From assembly GCA_937903155.1 (NCBI GenBank), contig CALCZU010000048.1:1-50927 (forward strand): a stretch of 50,927 nt of DNA, written 5' to 3'. The stretch is from an uncultured Bdellovibrionales bacterium (lineage in GTDB: Bacteria; Bdellovibrionota; FAC87; UBA2466). A program made the translations under genes and the position numbers. Below the pieces are notes generated by a model. It ran no database searches, was not told where the DNA came from, and worked only from the letters and a program-made list of their open reading frames with translations. This document shows positions 28,177-36,133 of the stretch, one piece after another (position 1 is the first letter of the stretch; each line of letters starts with the position of its first letter).

Positions 28177-30849
28177 TCAGTGAATTCCATACTTTTTTGT
28201 GAACCAACGTTTTGCGCCGTACATGCAAATGCAATAGCTCACTAAAATTCCTACAAGCCAGGGAAGATATCGCATCGGTAATGGAGTTAAACCGATGCTG
28301 CTTCCCAGAGGTGAAAACGGAACGTAAAGTCCTAGCGCCATAATCACAACGGTCATAAAAACTAACGACGCGGATGCTCGGCTCTGGAGAAACGGAATTT
28401 TTTCGGTTCGAATCAAATGGACCACGAGGGTTTGCGAAAGGAGACCTTCGACAAACCAACCCGACTGAAAAAGGCTTTGGACCTCATCGTGATTCGCTTT
28501 AAACACAAACCACATTACGGCAAATGTTGCAAAATCGAAGAGAGAACTCACAGGCCCCATGAAAAACATAAAGCGAGTGATATTTCCGATTTCCCATCGT
28601 CGAGGTTTCTCTAAGTATTCGGGATCGATATTATCAAAGGGAATGGCCGTTTGAGAGATGTCGTAGAGAAGGTTCTGCGTGAGTAATTGTACAGGAAGCA
28701 TCGGAAGAAACGGCAGAAGAATGCTCGAACCTAAGACACTGAACACGTTTCCAAAGTTGGAGCTCGCGCCCATTTTAATATATTTAATTATGTTTCCGAA
28801 GATTCTTCTTCCTTCGATAATCCCCTGCTCAAGTACGAGTAGATTTTTCTCGAGTAAAATAATATCGGCAGATTCCTTCGCGACATCCACGGCATTATCG
28901 ACTGAGATCCCCACGTCAGCAGCTTTAAGTGCGGGAGCATCGTTAATTCCATCTCCCATAAAGCCGACGACTTTTCCTTGCGAGCGAAGAACTCTTACCA
29001 ATTTCTCTTTTTGAACGGGATTGAGCTTTGCAAAGACGCTGACTTCTTCGGCGGCTTTCTCAATCTCATTCTCCGACATCATTTCCATTTCATGTCCGAG
29101 GACAATTTTTTCTGCCGGGACACCCACAATCGAGCAGACTTTGCGAGTGACTCTGTCATTGTCACCCGTCAAAATTTTGATATCGACTCCATGGCGTCTC
29201 AGCGCTTGTATTGCCTGAATCGCCGTTTCTTTTGGGGGATCTAAAAATGCGACAAATCCCAATAAAACAAGATTGGCCTCGTCTTTGACCGAGTAGGAAG
29301 AAGAGCTTGAGAGAGTTTCCTTGTAGCCGACCGCTACGACTCGAAGACCATCATCATTTAAGTTTTGGGCCACCGAGAGACATTGTTTTTTAATCTCTTC
29401 AGTGAGGGGAATCCTTGTCCCATTCAGTTCCACTTGTTCGGATGCGACAAACATTTCTTCAAGAGCGCCTTTGCAAATGAGAAGATGCGAGGAGTCTTTT
29501 GAGACGACGACCGACATTCGCCTTCTTGAAAAATCGAATGGGATTTCATCAATTTTTAGATGCTGTCGTTCGGTTTTAGTGACCCCATTCGATTCCACTC
29601 GTTTTAGAATCGCTCGGTCGAGAAGATTTTTCAGGCCCGTCTGGTGAAAACTATTTAGATAAGCATATTCAAGGACTTTCGGATTTTCGTTTCCCATCAC
29701 GTCGACATATTTTTCAAGCACCACGTTGTCTTCTGTCAGCGTGCCTGTTTTGTCCGTGCACAGAACATCGATTGCTCCAAAATTCTGAATGGCACTCAGT
29801 TTTTTAACGATGACTTTTTGCTTGGACATCGATAACGCCCCTTTTGCAAGGTTAACGGTCACAATCATCGGAAGCATTTCAGGCGTCAGCCCCACTGCTA
29901 CAGCGACTGCGAAGAGAAAAGACTCAAACCAGTCGCCCTTTGTAAAACCATTGCTCACAAAGACCAGAGGAACCAGAATCGCCATAAACCGGAGCATCAT
30001 CCAGGTGAATTTTTTAATCCCTTCATCAAAGCTTGTGACTTCGGGCTCTCCCGAAAGTGCGGTCGCAATCGAACCGACATAGGTTTGCATTCCGGTTTTA
30101 ATCACGAGCGCCGACGCGCTTCCACTAATGACGTTGCTGCCCATGAAACAGATATTTGGAAGTTCCAAGACGTTTCTCGAGGAAACTCCGCCTTCTGCAA
30201 ACTTTTCAATGGGAAGGGCTTCTCCGGTCAGCGAGGCCTGGCTGACAAAAAGATCTTTTGCCGTGATAAGACGAATATCCGCGGGAATCATGTCCCCTGC
30301 AGAAAGATGAATCAGGTCGCCTGGGACCAGTTCTGAAACCGGAATCTCTCTTTTGCTTGTCATCTTGACGGCACCCCGTCCTCCGCCCTCTAAGAAACCT
30401 GAGATTCGGGAAACAGTGGCTTTCGTACTCACCAGAAGTTTTAACTTTTCAGCGGCCTGACTCGAGCGATATTCTTGAATGAATGTCAGAAACACGCTGA
30501 CCGTGACCATGCTCGCCATCACAATCGCGGCTCTTACGTCGTGGGTTAGATAAGAAATAATTCCTAAGCCCGAGAGAAGTAGAATGAACGGATTCTGAAA
30601 GGTCTTAAAGAGTTGAGATTCCCAAGTATTAGGCGCTTCGTTGATTTCGTTACGGCCGAGAGTTCGTGAGCGAAAGAGGGCTTCTTCCGAAATCAGGCCG
30701 TCGGCCGTGGTCCTCAGTTGCGCGAAAAGGAGTTCATTCTTTTTGCCAGAAACATCCCGATAAAAGTCGGCATTTTTAAAGGCTTTAGAGGCTTGCTTTG
30801 CCGAGTCTTTGGAACTCGAGCGTTTCTTTTCATTTACTTTCACCGACAT
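28177..30849 (-). CDS. mgtA: Magnesium-transporting P-type ATPase (MgtA/MgtB family)
   Basis: This inner-membrane pump imports Mg2+. At 890 residues it is the usual size for P3B ATPases. Visible motifs are SLTGEALPIEK (actuator), DKTGTLTED (phosphorylated Asp), ILTGDND and GDGINDAPALK. The membrane segments NPFILLLSGLGIISYL and the QLLTQNLLYDISQTAIPFDN segment match Mg2+ ATPases rather than Ca2+ or K+ pumps. The N-terminal 25 residues are Ser/Lys-rich. AAGGGGG precedes the ATG. The 385-bp upstream region contains a candidate leader peptide and hairpin, as expected for a Mg2+-regulated gene of this kind. Confidence 0.93.
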   Translation of the reverse strand: MSVKVNEKKRSSSKDSAKQASKAFKNADFYRDVSGKKNELLFAQLRTTADGLISEEALFRSRTLGRNEINEAPNTWESQLFKTFQNPFILLLSGLGIISYLTHDVRAAIVMASMVTVSVFLTFIQEYRSSQAAEKLKLLVSTKATVSRISGFLEGGGRGAVKMTSKREIPVSELVPGDLIHLSAGDMIPADIRLITAKDLFVSQASLTGEALPIEKFAEGGVSSRNVLELPNICFMGSNVISGSASALVIKTGMQTYVGSIATALSGEPEVTSFDEGIKKFTWMMLRFMAILVPLVFVSNGFTKGDWFESFLFAVAVAVGLTPEMLPMIVTVNLAKGALSMSKQKVIVKKLSAIQNFGAIDVLCTDKTGTLTEDNVVLEKYVDVMGNENPKVLEYAYLNSFHQTGLKNLLDRAILKRVESNGVTKTERQHLKIDEIPFDFSRRRMSVVVSKDSSHLLICKGALEEMFVASEQVELNGTRIPLTEEIKKQCLSVAQNLNDDGLRVVAVGYKETLSSSSSYSVKDEANLVLLGFVAFLDPPKETAIQAIQALRRHGVDIKILTGDNDRVTRKVCSIVGVPAEKIVLGHEMEMMSENEIEKAAEEVSVFAKLNPVQKEKLVRVLRSQGKVVGFMGDGINDAPALKAADVGISVDNAVDVAKESADIILLEKNLLVLEQGIIEGRRIFGNIIKYIKMGASSNFGNVFSVLGSSILLPFLPMLPVQLLTQNLLYDISQTAIPFDNIDPEYLEKPRRWEIGNITRFMFFMGPVSSLFDFATFAVMWFVFKANHDEVQSLFQSGWFVEGLLSQTLVVHLIRTEKIPFLQSRASASLVFMTVVIMALGLYVPFSPLGSSIGLTPLPMRYLPWLVGILVSYCICMYGAKRWFTKKYGIH

Positions 30850-30943
30850 GGGGTTCCCCCTTATGCGTTTTCAACACACAGCAGTCGAGGATCGTCGTAG
30901 CTATTGAACTTTAAGACCCGTTTTTTAGGGAAGAGGGGAGTGA

Positions 30944-30992
30944 GAACTATCCGCTTCCGCTGAAGTCAGCGGGAAGACAAATGGATAAGTTC
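30944..30992 (-). promoter_or_regulatory. Long hairpin in the mgtA leader
   Basis: Read on the reverse strand, GAACTTATCC and GGATAGTTC form an outer stem with one bulged T. Inside it CTTCCCGCTG pairs with CAGCGGAAG (one bulged C) around an ACTT loop. The whole lies 7 bases after the stop of the small leader frame and about 95 bases before the mgtA start. A pyrimidine-rich, G-poor stretch follows on the mRNA. There is no T-run, so it is not a simple intrinsic terminator. Confidence 0.5.
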
Positions 30993-30999
30993 CTAAAAA

Positions 31000-31071
31000 T
31001 TAGAAAATCATCGGGATGCGTTCCGCACTGAAGAAAACTTGTAAAGGTCCGCCAGGATCTCCATCAACCAT
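31000..31071 (-). CDS. Candidate mgtA leader peptide (23 aa)
   Basis: This short frame begins MVDGDPGGP and ends in a hydrophobic tail. GGAG lies nine bases before its ATG and an in-frame stop directly precedes it, so it is a self-contained frame. A TATAAT hexamer on the same strand (31138..31133) would place a transcript start about 50 bases upstream, though no good -35 accompanies it. Acidic and proline residues early in a peptide are the feature that makes MgtL-type leaders sensitive to low Mg2+. The alternative is a chance frame or a remnant of a lipid-kinase C-terminus, which the VDGDPGGPL run also resembles. Confidence 0.35.
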   Translation of the reverse strand: MVDGDPGGPLQVFFSAERIPMIF

Positions 31072-31234
31072 TTATGTCATCTCCAGGGTTATTGCCAATC
31101 TCTGAAAAATTCTCAGAGAACATCCTCACCCCATTATACTGATCTCTCTTCTTTCGCAAAGAGAAAACGCTTGAGACAATCAGAATACTTTAAAAATTTA
31201 ACAATTGGCTCGAAGCGCTTGGGAACCTTCGAAG

Positions 31235-32065
31235 CTACTTCTTCCACATAAAGAGATCTAAGTTGAGCTGATAGACATCCTCATTGCGCGACTCCTTGAT
31301 GAGGGCGTTGGCTTCGACGATGAATTTATCAAACTTGTCTTGGATTTTGGCGTAAGTTTCTTTGTCGGACACAAAGCTTAAGAGAAAAGACTTTTTGTTT
31401 TGAGGCGAAAGTTTGTGGATCTCATTTGAACAATAGTTTCGCATCAGTTTTTGATGGTTTTGCATGAGAGGGTGGGTGTAGGGGTAGTGCAGTCGGTGTT
31501 CAAGAACCCTTTCGACTTTCGTGGTGCCTTCTTCAAGTTCAACGATCTCGAGATTTGCGAGCTCTAAAATGATTTGTTTCAAGTGATCGAGCGGGATTCC
31601 CAATTCAAAGGCGATTTTTCGGGGCTCTTTCCGGTAGCTTTCAATCATCAGGTAAACATGGGTCAAAACCGCGAGAGGTTCAAAAAGATAATTCACTTCT
31701 GAAGTTAAACGGGTGGAGTTGCCTTCCGCGAAGCGGGCATCTTGAATCAATTTATTTTTTTTCAGTTTCTCAAGTTTACGCGCGAAATGTTTTTTAAGTT
31801 CGGGATGGGTGGTTGCGTCGTAGTCTCGTAGCAAGAAAAGATACTCTGACTCTTCAAGCGTGAGCTGTAGAATCGTCGAAATCGAATACAAGTGCGTTCG
31901 ACTGAGATGAGTTTGTTCGTCATTTAAAACTTTAGAAAGAAACGTGTACTGCATTGGAATCAGTGCCGCGAGTTTCTTCAAAGACATTTCACGGTTCTTA
32001 CGCTTGAGCGTTTTTACTTTTCCGCGAATCAGCGATTTATAATTTTCGATTTCGACACTGTGCAT
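31235..32065 (-). CDS. TIGR02147-family helix-turn-helix protein
   Basis: The 276-residue protein fits the TIGR02147 family common in Bdellovibrionota and Fibrobacteres. It has an N-terminal NYKSLIRGKVKTLKRKN segment, an HTH-like region around MSLKKLAALIPMQYTFLSKVL, and the LTLEESEYLFLLRDY motif. The helical C-terminal half is of unknown role. The family is presumed regulatory. I chose the ATG at 32065; a TTG at 32113 would add 16 unusual residues. A TATAAT lies only seven bases before this ATG, so the message may be almost leaderless. It is divergent from the secreted protein gene at 32194 and upstream of mgtA, but a regulatory link to either is untested. Confidence 0.82.
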   Translation of the reverse strand: MHSVEIENYKSLIRGKVKTLKRKNREMSLKKLAALIPMQYTFLSKVLNDEQTHLSRTHLYSISTILQLTLEESEYLFLLRDYDATTHPELKKHFARKLEKLKKNKLIQDARFAEGNSTRLTSEVNYLFEPLAVLTHVYLMIESYRKEPRKIAFELGIPLDHLKQIILELANLEIVELEEGTTKVERVLEHRLHYPYTHPLMQNHQKLMRNYCSNEIHKLSPQNKKSFLLSFVSDKETYAKIQDKFDKFIVEANALIKESRNEDVYQLNLDLFMWKK

Positions 32066-32193
32066 TTTGAAATTATAGTGGAAGCATAATTTTTTGTGTA
32101 ATATTATCTTCAAAATTTATGTCGGCAAACAAAAACATTCGTTAACCTCAGGTTTGTAGTCATTCAAAAATAAAAACTCTAAAGGAGAACATC

Positions 32194-32778
32194 ATGAAAA
32201 CCAAACTCACACTCTACACCTTGATCGCATTTCTGCTTCCCGTGAGCGGCTATGCTAACAATTCGATCGGCGAGTACTTCGCGAAGAAATTCTTAAGTGG
32301 AGGTCATTATTCAAACCAGCAGGATGGCCCAGCCGCCCGCATGGAGTGCGCAAATTTCTCGGGCCAATGGAAAATGAAATGTACGACCACATCGAGTCAA
32401 GGGAACGCCACTTCTGATTTGACGATGGGAATTTCACAAAAGGACTGTCTTGCGATTAAATCTGGAGACGATGCTGCTTATTTCGGAGGGATGGCGAGTC
32501 GCACTGATTTCATTCCTTCAAACGAATTCGCTGAGGTTCATTCGACGGTAGGTTATTCCTATGAATGGGTCGATCAAAAGAGTTCTTTTCAAGTCAAATT
32601 AGGGGGACTGATGAAAATAACCTCGAATACAGCGCCCTCGGCACCCAAAGTGACGACTTCTACCATCTCCGGAAAATTCCTGTACACCCTTGCAGGAAAT
32701 CAGCTTAAAGTTGCGGGCACTTTTTTGACGACAGACTATCCTGTGTTTGAAATGAATTGCGTCGGCGAAAGACAGTAA
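32194..32778 (+). CDS. Secreted protein of unknown function
   Basis: The 194-residue product has a signal peptide (LYTLIAFLLPVSGYA). The mature part is beta-rich with four cysteines, including CANFSGQWKMKC and a C-terminal NCVGE, which may pair as disulfides. The compact beta-rich layout with a GQW motif is faintly lipocalin-like, but I would not assign it. AAGGAG precedes the ATG with ideal spacing and a strong terminator follows, so it is a well-expressed single-gene unit. It is divergent from the TIGR02147 regulator gene. Confidence 0.78.
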   Translation: MKTKLTLYTLIAFLLPVSGYANNSIGEYFAKKFLSGGHYSNQQDGPAARMECANFSGQWKMKCTTTSSQGNATSDLTMGISQKDCLAIKSGDDAAYFGGMASRTDFIPSNEFAEVHSTVGYSYEWVDQKSSFQVKLGGLMKITSNTAPSAPKVTTSTISGKFLYTLAGNQLKVAGTFLTTDYPVFEMNCVGERQ

Positions 32779-32784
32779 GAAATC

Positions 32785-32816
32785 GAGCGGTGGGAAAATC
32801 CCACCGCTCTCTTTTT
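32785..32816 (+). terminator. Rho-independent terminator
   Basis: The arm GAGCGGTGGGA (32785..32795) pairs perfectly with 32799..32809 around AAA, and TCTTTTT follows. It separates the secreted protein gene from the protease gene 12 bp downstream. Confidence 0.9.
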
Positions 32817-32827
32817 GAAAGACGAAT

Positions 32828-33946
32828 ATGACCAAGAATATTTTTTTCCTCCTGTGTCTCAGTGCCCAATTGTTTGCTCATGTCAGTATCTTTGATGGAG
32901 GCGGAGTTTCTTCGGGAGCGGATCTCATCAAAGATGGAATTAATCCTTGGTGGCTGCAGAATACCAAAGAAGTTAAATATTGCTTGGAAGTAGAACCTGG
33001 TTTTTCGGTGACTCAAGTGAAACTGCAGAGCATCGTAGAAAAAGCATTCTCTTACTGGAAAATTCAATTCAAAGTGCAGGAAGAATTGCCGTCTCAAAGC
33101 ACTCCGCTCATTGCGACTCAGAATTTTGTCCTCAATTGCGAAAATGCGGATCTGCATTTTAAATTTGGTTTAGGAACGATTTTACCCGATGAGAAGACTT
33201 ATCTTCCGGAACCTGACAAAACCGTGGGACTTGCAGTTCGCTCTTCCTACGACAAAGTGAACTTGCGTGGAAAAGGATTTATTTATCTTGCCTCCGATAA
33301 AGCGAGCAAAAGAGGTTTGGGAGTGGTGAATGGCGTTGAGAATCCTTGGAAATATGATGGTCTTGTGTTTTGGATGTTGGTCCACGAACTGGGGCACGTG
33401 TTTGGGATTCCACATATCGCAAGTTTTCCGACGTCAGGAATTGCAGGTCTGATGTCTCACAATTTCGCAGATATTCTCCTTTCGAAAGATTTTTTCGAAA
33501 AATATGTATTGATCCCAGAAAAAATTACGTCCGAGTTTTGGACTGGGGGAGAGCGCTGGCAAAATTGTGGATTGAAAGATGATGCTTGGAAATGGCTTGA
33601 GGGGAGTGGAGTCTGTGTACTGACTCAAGCGGTGTCTAAAGATACTTTCCAACTCTTTACACGAACCTCCTTAGGAGTTCCCGCTTTCTTGGGTGAAATC
33701 ACAAATATTAAAACCGAAGCGCGTCGATTAGAACCGACAGTCATGGTGCAATTGACTGAGGAACAAAATCTCTTTCCGGTATTTAAAGTTCCCTTTCTCG
33801 CCGCGATTGGTTTTTATCGAACAGATTATTCGGGAATTTTTAAAATTGGGGGCAAAAGTAAGCCTGTTCATTTTGAAGTGTCGGACAAAGGCCTAAAACT
33901 TCACGGCGTCGAGAAAGAAAAAATTCTACTGATTTTGAACCCGTAG
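32828..33946 (+). CDS. Secreted metzincin-like zinc metalloprotease
   Basis: The 372-residue protein has a signal peptide (FFLLCLSAQLFAHV). The zinc site is complete at about residues 184-194: HELGHVFGIPH fits HExxHxxGxxH, the metzincin signature. A methionine in GLMSHNF about 20 residues on could be the Met-turn. The N-terminal half (about 20-130) resembles the strand-rich start of a matrixin-type catalytic domain. A domain of about 150 residues with three cysteines follows the active site. Its start lies 12 bp after the terminator of the previous gene, so it must have its own promoter close by or rely on read-through. Confidence 0.85.
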   Translation: MTKNIFFLLCLSAQLFAHVSIFDGGGVSSGADLIKDGINPWWLQNTKEVKYCLEVEPGFSVTQVKLQSIVEKAFSYWKIQFKVQEELPSQSTPLIATQNFVLNCENADLHFKFGLGTILPDEKTYLPEPDKTVGLAVRSSYDKVNLRGKGFIYLASDKASKRGLGVVNGVENPWKYDGLVFWMLVHELGHVFGIPHIASFPTSGIAGLMSHNFADILLSKDFFEKYVLIPEKITSEFWTGGERWQNCGLKDDAWKWLEGSGVCVLTQAVSKDTFQLFTRTSLGVPAFLGEITNIKTEARRLEPTVMVQLTEEQNLFPVFKVPFLAAIGFYRTDYSGIFKIGGKSKPVHFEVSDKGLKLHGVEKEKILLILNP

Positions 33947-34061
33947 CCAGATTTAAGAATTGGTTTCCTGTTACAAAACGATACAGGATCATAAAAATTT
34001 TTTCGCTCCATTTGTTTGGCGTTTTGATCTCCATCTGTTAAATAATGAGGTGGGGGTTAAA

Positions 34062-36041
34062 ATGAAATTCAATTCAAAACGCTGGATCGCTCGTCTTCTT
34101 ATTTTCACCTGGATTGCCGGATGCGGAGGAGGGGATAAAACAAATCCAACCGCGCCAACCCAACCTCCAGCAATTGCGACAATGTCTCTTCCTGAGGTCG
34201 CTATTGATAAAACATCGCTCACGGTTCAGTATGGAAAATATTCTGAAGTGGCGGTCGCTCTCAATCCTAAAGTGGAAGGTAATATTGAATGGTCACTGAT
34301 TGACAACTCGCTTCCACAAGGCCTGCAACTCAGTGGAACGACTGGAAATGAAATTATCATTTTTGGAACGCCTTATTTCTCAGGGATGTGGTGTAGTACT
34401 TTAAATGCAAAATTGCCGAATGAAAAAGAAGCCTACAAAGAAATCTGTTTTTTCGCGCAAGAAAATGACGCCCTTACTTATCCTCACTTTGTCACGGATA
34501 GATATTTAACTTCCGCCGTGGTGGGCAGTGCTTACCAAACAAATGTGGAATTAGATTCCACGTCAGCAAATATTGAGATGGTCGACGGCACCTTGCCCCC
34601 AGGAATTGAAATTTCATTTTCTTCTCAGTACGCGATTTTTAACGGAACGCCTACTCAAAGCGGAACCTATCTGTCTGCTTTGCGTTCGACCGATTCTCAA
34701 GGCAAAGAAAATTCGCGGCAATTTATGTTAGTCGTCGCAGAAACGGCAGAGCCCGAACCGGTTCCCGTCGTCTCGCCGGAGCCAATTCCCGAACCACCCG
34801 CTCCGGTGCCGCCGATTCAGCATTCTGAAGTGACCTGTCCTCCGGGATACTATTATGATTCCTCATTGCAGTATTGCTTAGCTCCCGTCAGTTGCGGGCA
34901 GGGCACTTACTACGAGCCTTCACTGGAGCAGTGTGTGGCCTATGCGCCTCCTCCACCTACGATTGTTTGTCCGCCTCAGACTTACTTCGATCATTTTCTC
35001 GGAGAATGCGTTGCCTTGGGATGTCCGCAGTGTCCAGCAGGATGGCATTTTGATTCGAACTACAACCGATGTATCCGAAATCAGAATAGCTGCCCTGCGG
35101 GTTATCGTTGGAATTGGAAACAAGGCCAATGCGAATACATTTGGAAAGAAAATTTCTGTCCGAACGGTTCTTATTGGAATCCGACGATCAAAAGTTGCGT
35201 CTCCAATCACTTTGGATGTTCCGAAGGATCGTACTGGAATCCAAAAAACAAACAGTGTTCTTTGCCACCGAAATCTTGCGGTTTTAATGCACACTGGGAT
35301 CCCTCGACTCAGCAGTGTGTGAGCAATGCGCCGAATTGTAAGCCGGGATATCATTTAGATCCGAGTAGCGGGCAATGTGTCCAAAATAATCTTCCGCAAA
35401 GTTGCGCTCCTGGAACTCATTGGGAACCGATTCAGAAAAAATGCGTTGTGAATTCTAACCCGGCACCGATGCCAAATCCGATGCCGATGCCGCAACCCAT
35501 GCCAATGCCGAACCCGATGCCGCAACCAATGCCGGATCCGATTCCGCAACCGATGCCGAATCCGATGCCACAGCCAATGCCACAGCCAATGCCGGATCCA
35601 ATTCCGCAACCAATGCCGAATCCGATGCCACAGCCAATGCCGGATCCGATTCCACAACCAATGCCGCAACCAATGCCAGATCCGATTCCGCAACCGATGC
35701 CGCAACCAATGCCGCAACCAATGCCAGATCCGATTCCGCAACCAATGCCGCAACCAATGCCAGATCCGATTCCGCAACCGATGCCACAACCAATGCCGGA
35801 TCCAATTCCGCAACCGATGCCGAATCCAATGCCACAACCAATGCCGGATCCGATCCCACAACCGATGCCGAATCCGATGCCGCAACCAATGCCGGATCCG
35901 ATCCCGCAGCCAATGCCACAACCGATGCCGGATCCGATTCCGCAGCCAATGCCGAATCCGATGCCCCAACCGATTCCGGATCCCGTTCCGCCGATGCCCG
36001 GCCCTATGCCGATGCCCATGGGTGAAGGCGATTTTTTCTAA
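34062..36041 (+). CDS. Surface lipoprotein: Ig-like domains, Cys-rich repeats and a long Pro-x-Pro-Met rod
   Basis: I start this protein at the ATG at 34062, giving 659 residues. It has GAGGTGGGGG upstream and a lipobox (FTWIAGCGGG). Two He_PIG-like Ig domains follow (LPQGLQLSG...FGTP and LPPGIEIS...NGTP, about 45-235). Residues about 255-460 carry about nine short repeats of the type C-P-x-G-x-x-(W/Y)-x8-C-V, each with a likely disulfide. The last 190 residues alternate proline with Met, Gln, Asp, Asn or Ile (PQPM, PDPI, PNPM), then end GEGDFF. The tail should be a stiff extended rod. It is probably outer-membrane exposed. A frame open from 33960 adds residues that do not look like a signal peptide. 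Confidence 0.82.
   Translation: MKFNSKRWIARLLIFTWIAGCGGGDKTNPTAPTQPPAIATMSLPEVAIDKTSLTVQYGKYSEVAVALNPKVEGNIEWSLIDNSLPQGLQLSGTTGNEIIIFGTPYFSGMWCSTLNAKLPNEKEAYKEICFFAQENDALTYPHFVTDRYLTSAVVGSAYQTNVELDSTSANIEMVDGTLPPGIEISFSSQYAIFNGTPTQSGTYLSALRSTDSQGKENSRQFMLVVAETAEPEPVPVVSPEPIPEPPAPVPPIQHSEVTCPPGYYYDSSLQYCLAPVSCGQGTYYEPSLEQCVAYAPPPPTIVCPPQTYFDHFLGECVALGCPQCPAGWHFDSNYNRCIRNQNSCPAGYRWNWKQGQCEYIWKENFCPNGSYWNPTIKSCVSNHFGCSEGSYWNPKNKQCSLPPKSCGFNAHWDPSTQQCVSNAPNCKPGYHLDPSSGQCVQNNLPQSCAPGTHWEPIQKKCVVNSNPAPMPNPMPMPQPMPMPNPMPQPMPDPIPQPMPNPMPQPMPQPMPDPIPQPMPNPMPQPMPDPIPQPMPQPMPDPIPQPMPQPMPQPMPDPIPQPMPQPMPDPIPQPMPQPMPDPIPQPMPNPMPQPMPDPIPQPMPNPMPQPMPDPIPQPMPQPMPDPIPQPMPNPMPQPIPDPVPPMPGPMPMPMGEGDFF
35461..35990 (+). 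repeat. 12-bp tandem repeat array coding for Pro-x-Pro-Met
   Basis: The array uses a 12-base unit of the form CCN-(CAA/GAT/AAT)-CCN-AT(G/T), repeated over about 530 bp with small variations and higher-order pairs (PQPM-PDPI). All copies stay in frame. Because the repeat is GC-rich and in-frame on both strands, long spurious reverse frames appear across it. Confidence 0.9.
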
Positions 36042-36070
36042 TAAAACGCCTCTTTTTTTAGAGATGGCAT

Positions 36071-36094
36071 AGCTCTGAGGCGCGAGCTCTTTTT
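36071..36094 (+). terminator. Weak terminator candidate
   Basis: AGCTC (36071..36075) pairs with GAGCT (36084..36088) and CTTTTT follows. The 5-bp stem is short. It lies 30 bp past the rod lipoprotein stop. Confidence 0.35.
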
Positions 36095-36133
36095 AGATTG
36101 CGCGCAATGTCATGGGTCATTTATAAGAGTTTC

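Larger units (their letters stand above)
30850..31234 (-). other. mgtA upstream/leader region
   Basis: This 385-bp stretch lies between the TIGR02147 regulator gene and mgtA, both on the reverse strand. It holds a possible -10 box (31138..31133), a small stem with arms TCTCTG/CAGAGA near 31100, the candidate leader peptide and the long hairpin. I see no match to the M-box Mg2+ riboswitch core. Confidence 0.5.

Noticed and set aside
30850..31234. M-box magnesium riboswitch
   Set aside because: I could not find the conserved core in the mgtA leader, although leader structure is present.
32066..32113. TTG start for the TIGR02147 regulator
   Set aside because: The extra 16 residues are unlike the family's N-terminus, which begins near the internal ATG at 32065.
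35355..36019. Three long open frames on the reverse strand (Gly-Ile-Gly-Cys and similar repeats)
   Set aside because: They are mirror readings of the in-frame Pro-x-Pro-Met DNA repeat. Any 12-bp stop-free repeat is open in all frames; they lack ribosome-binding sites and natural composition.
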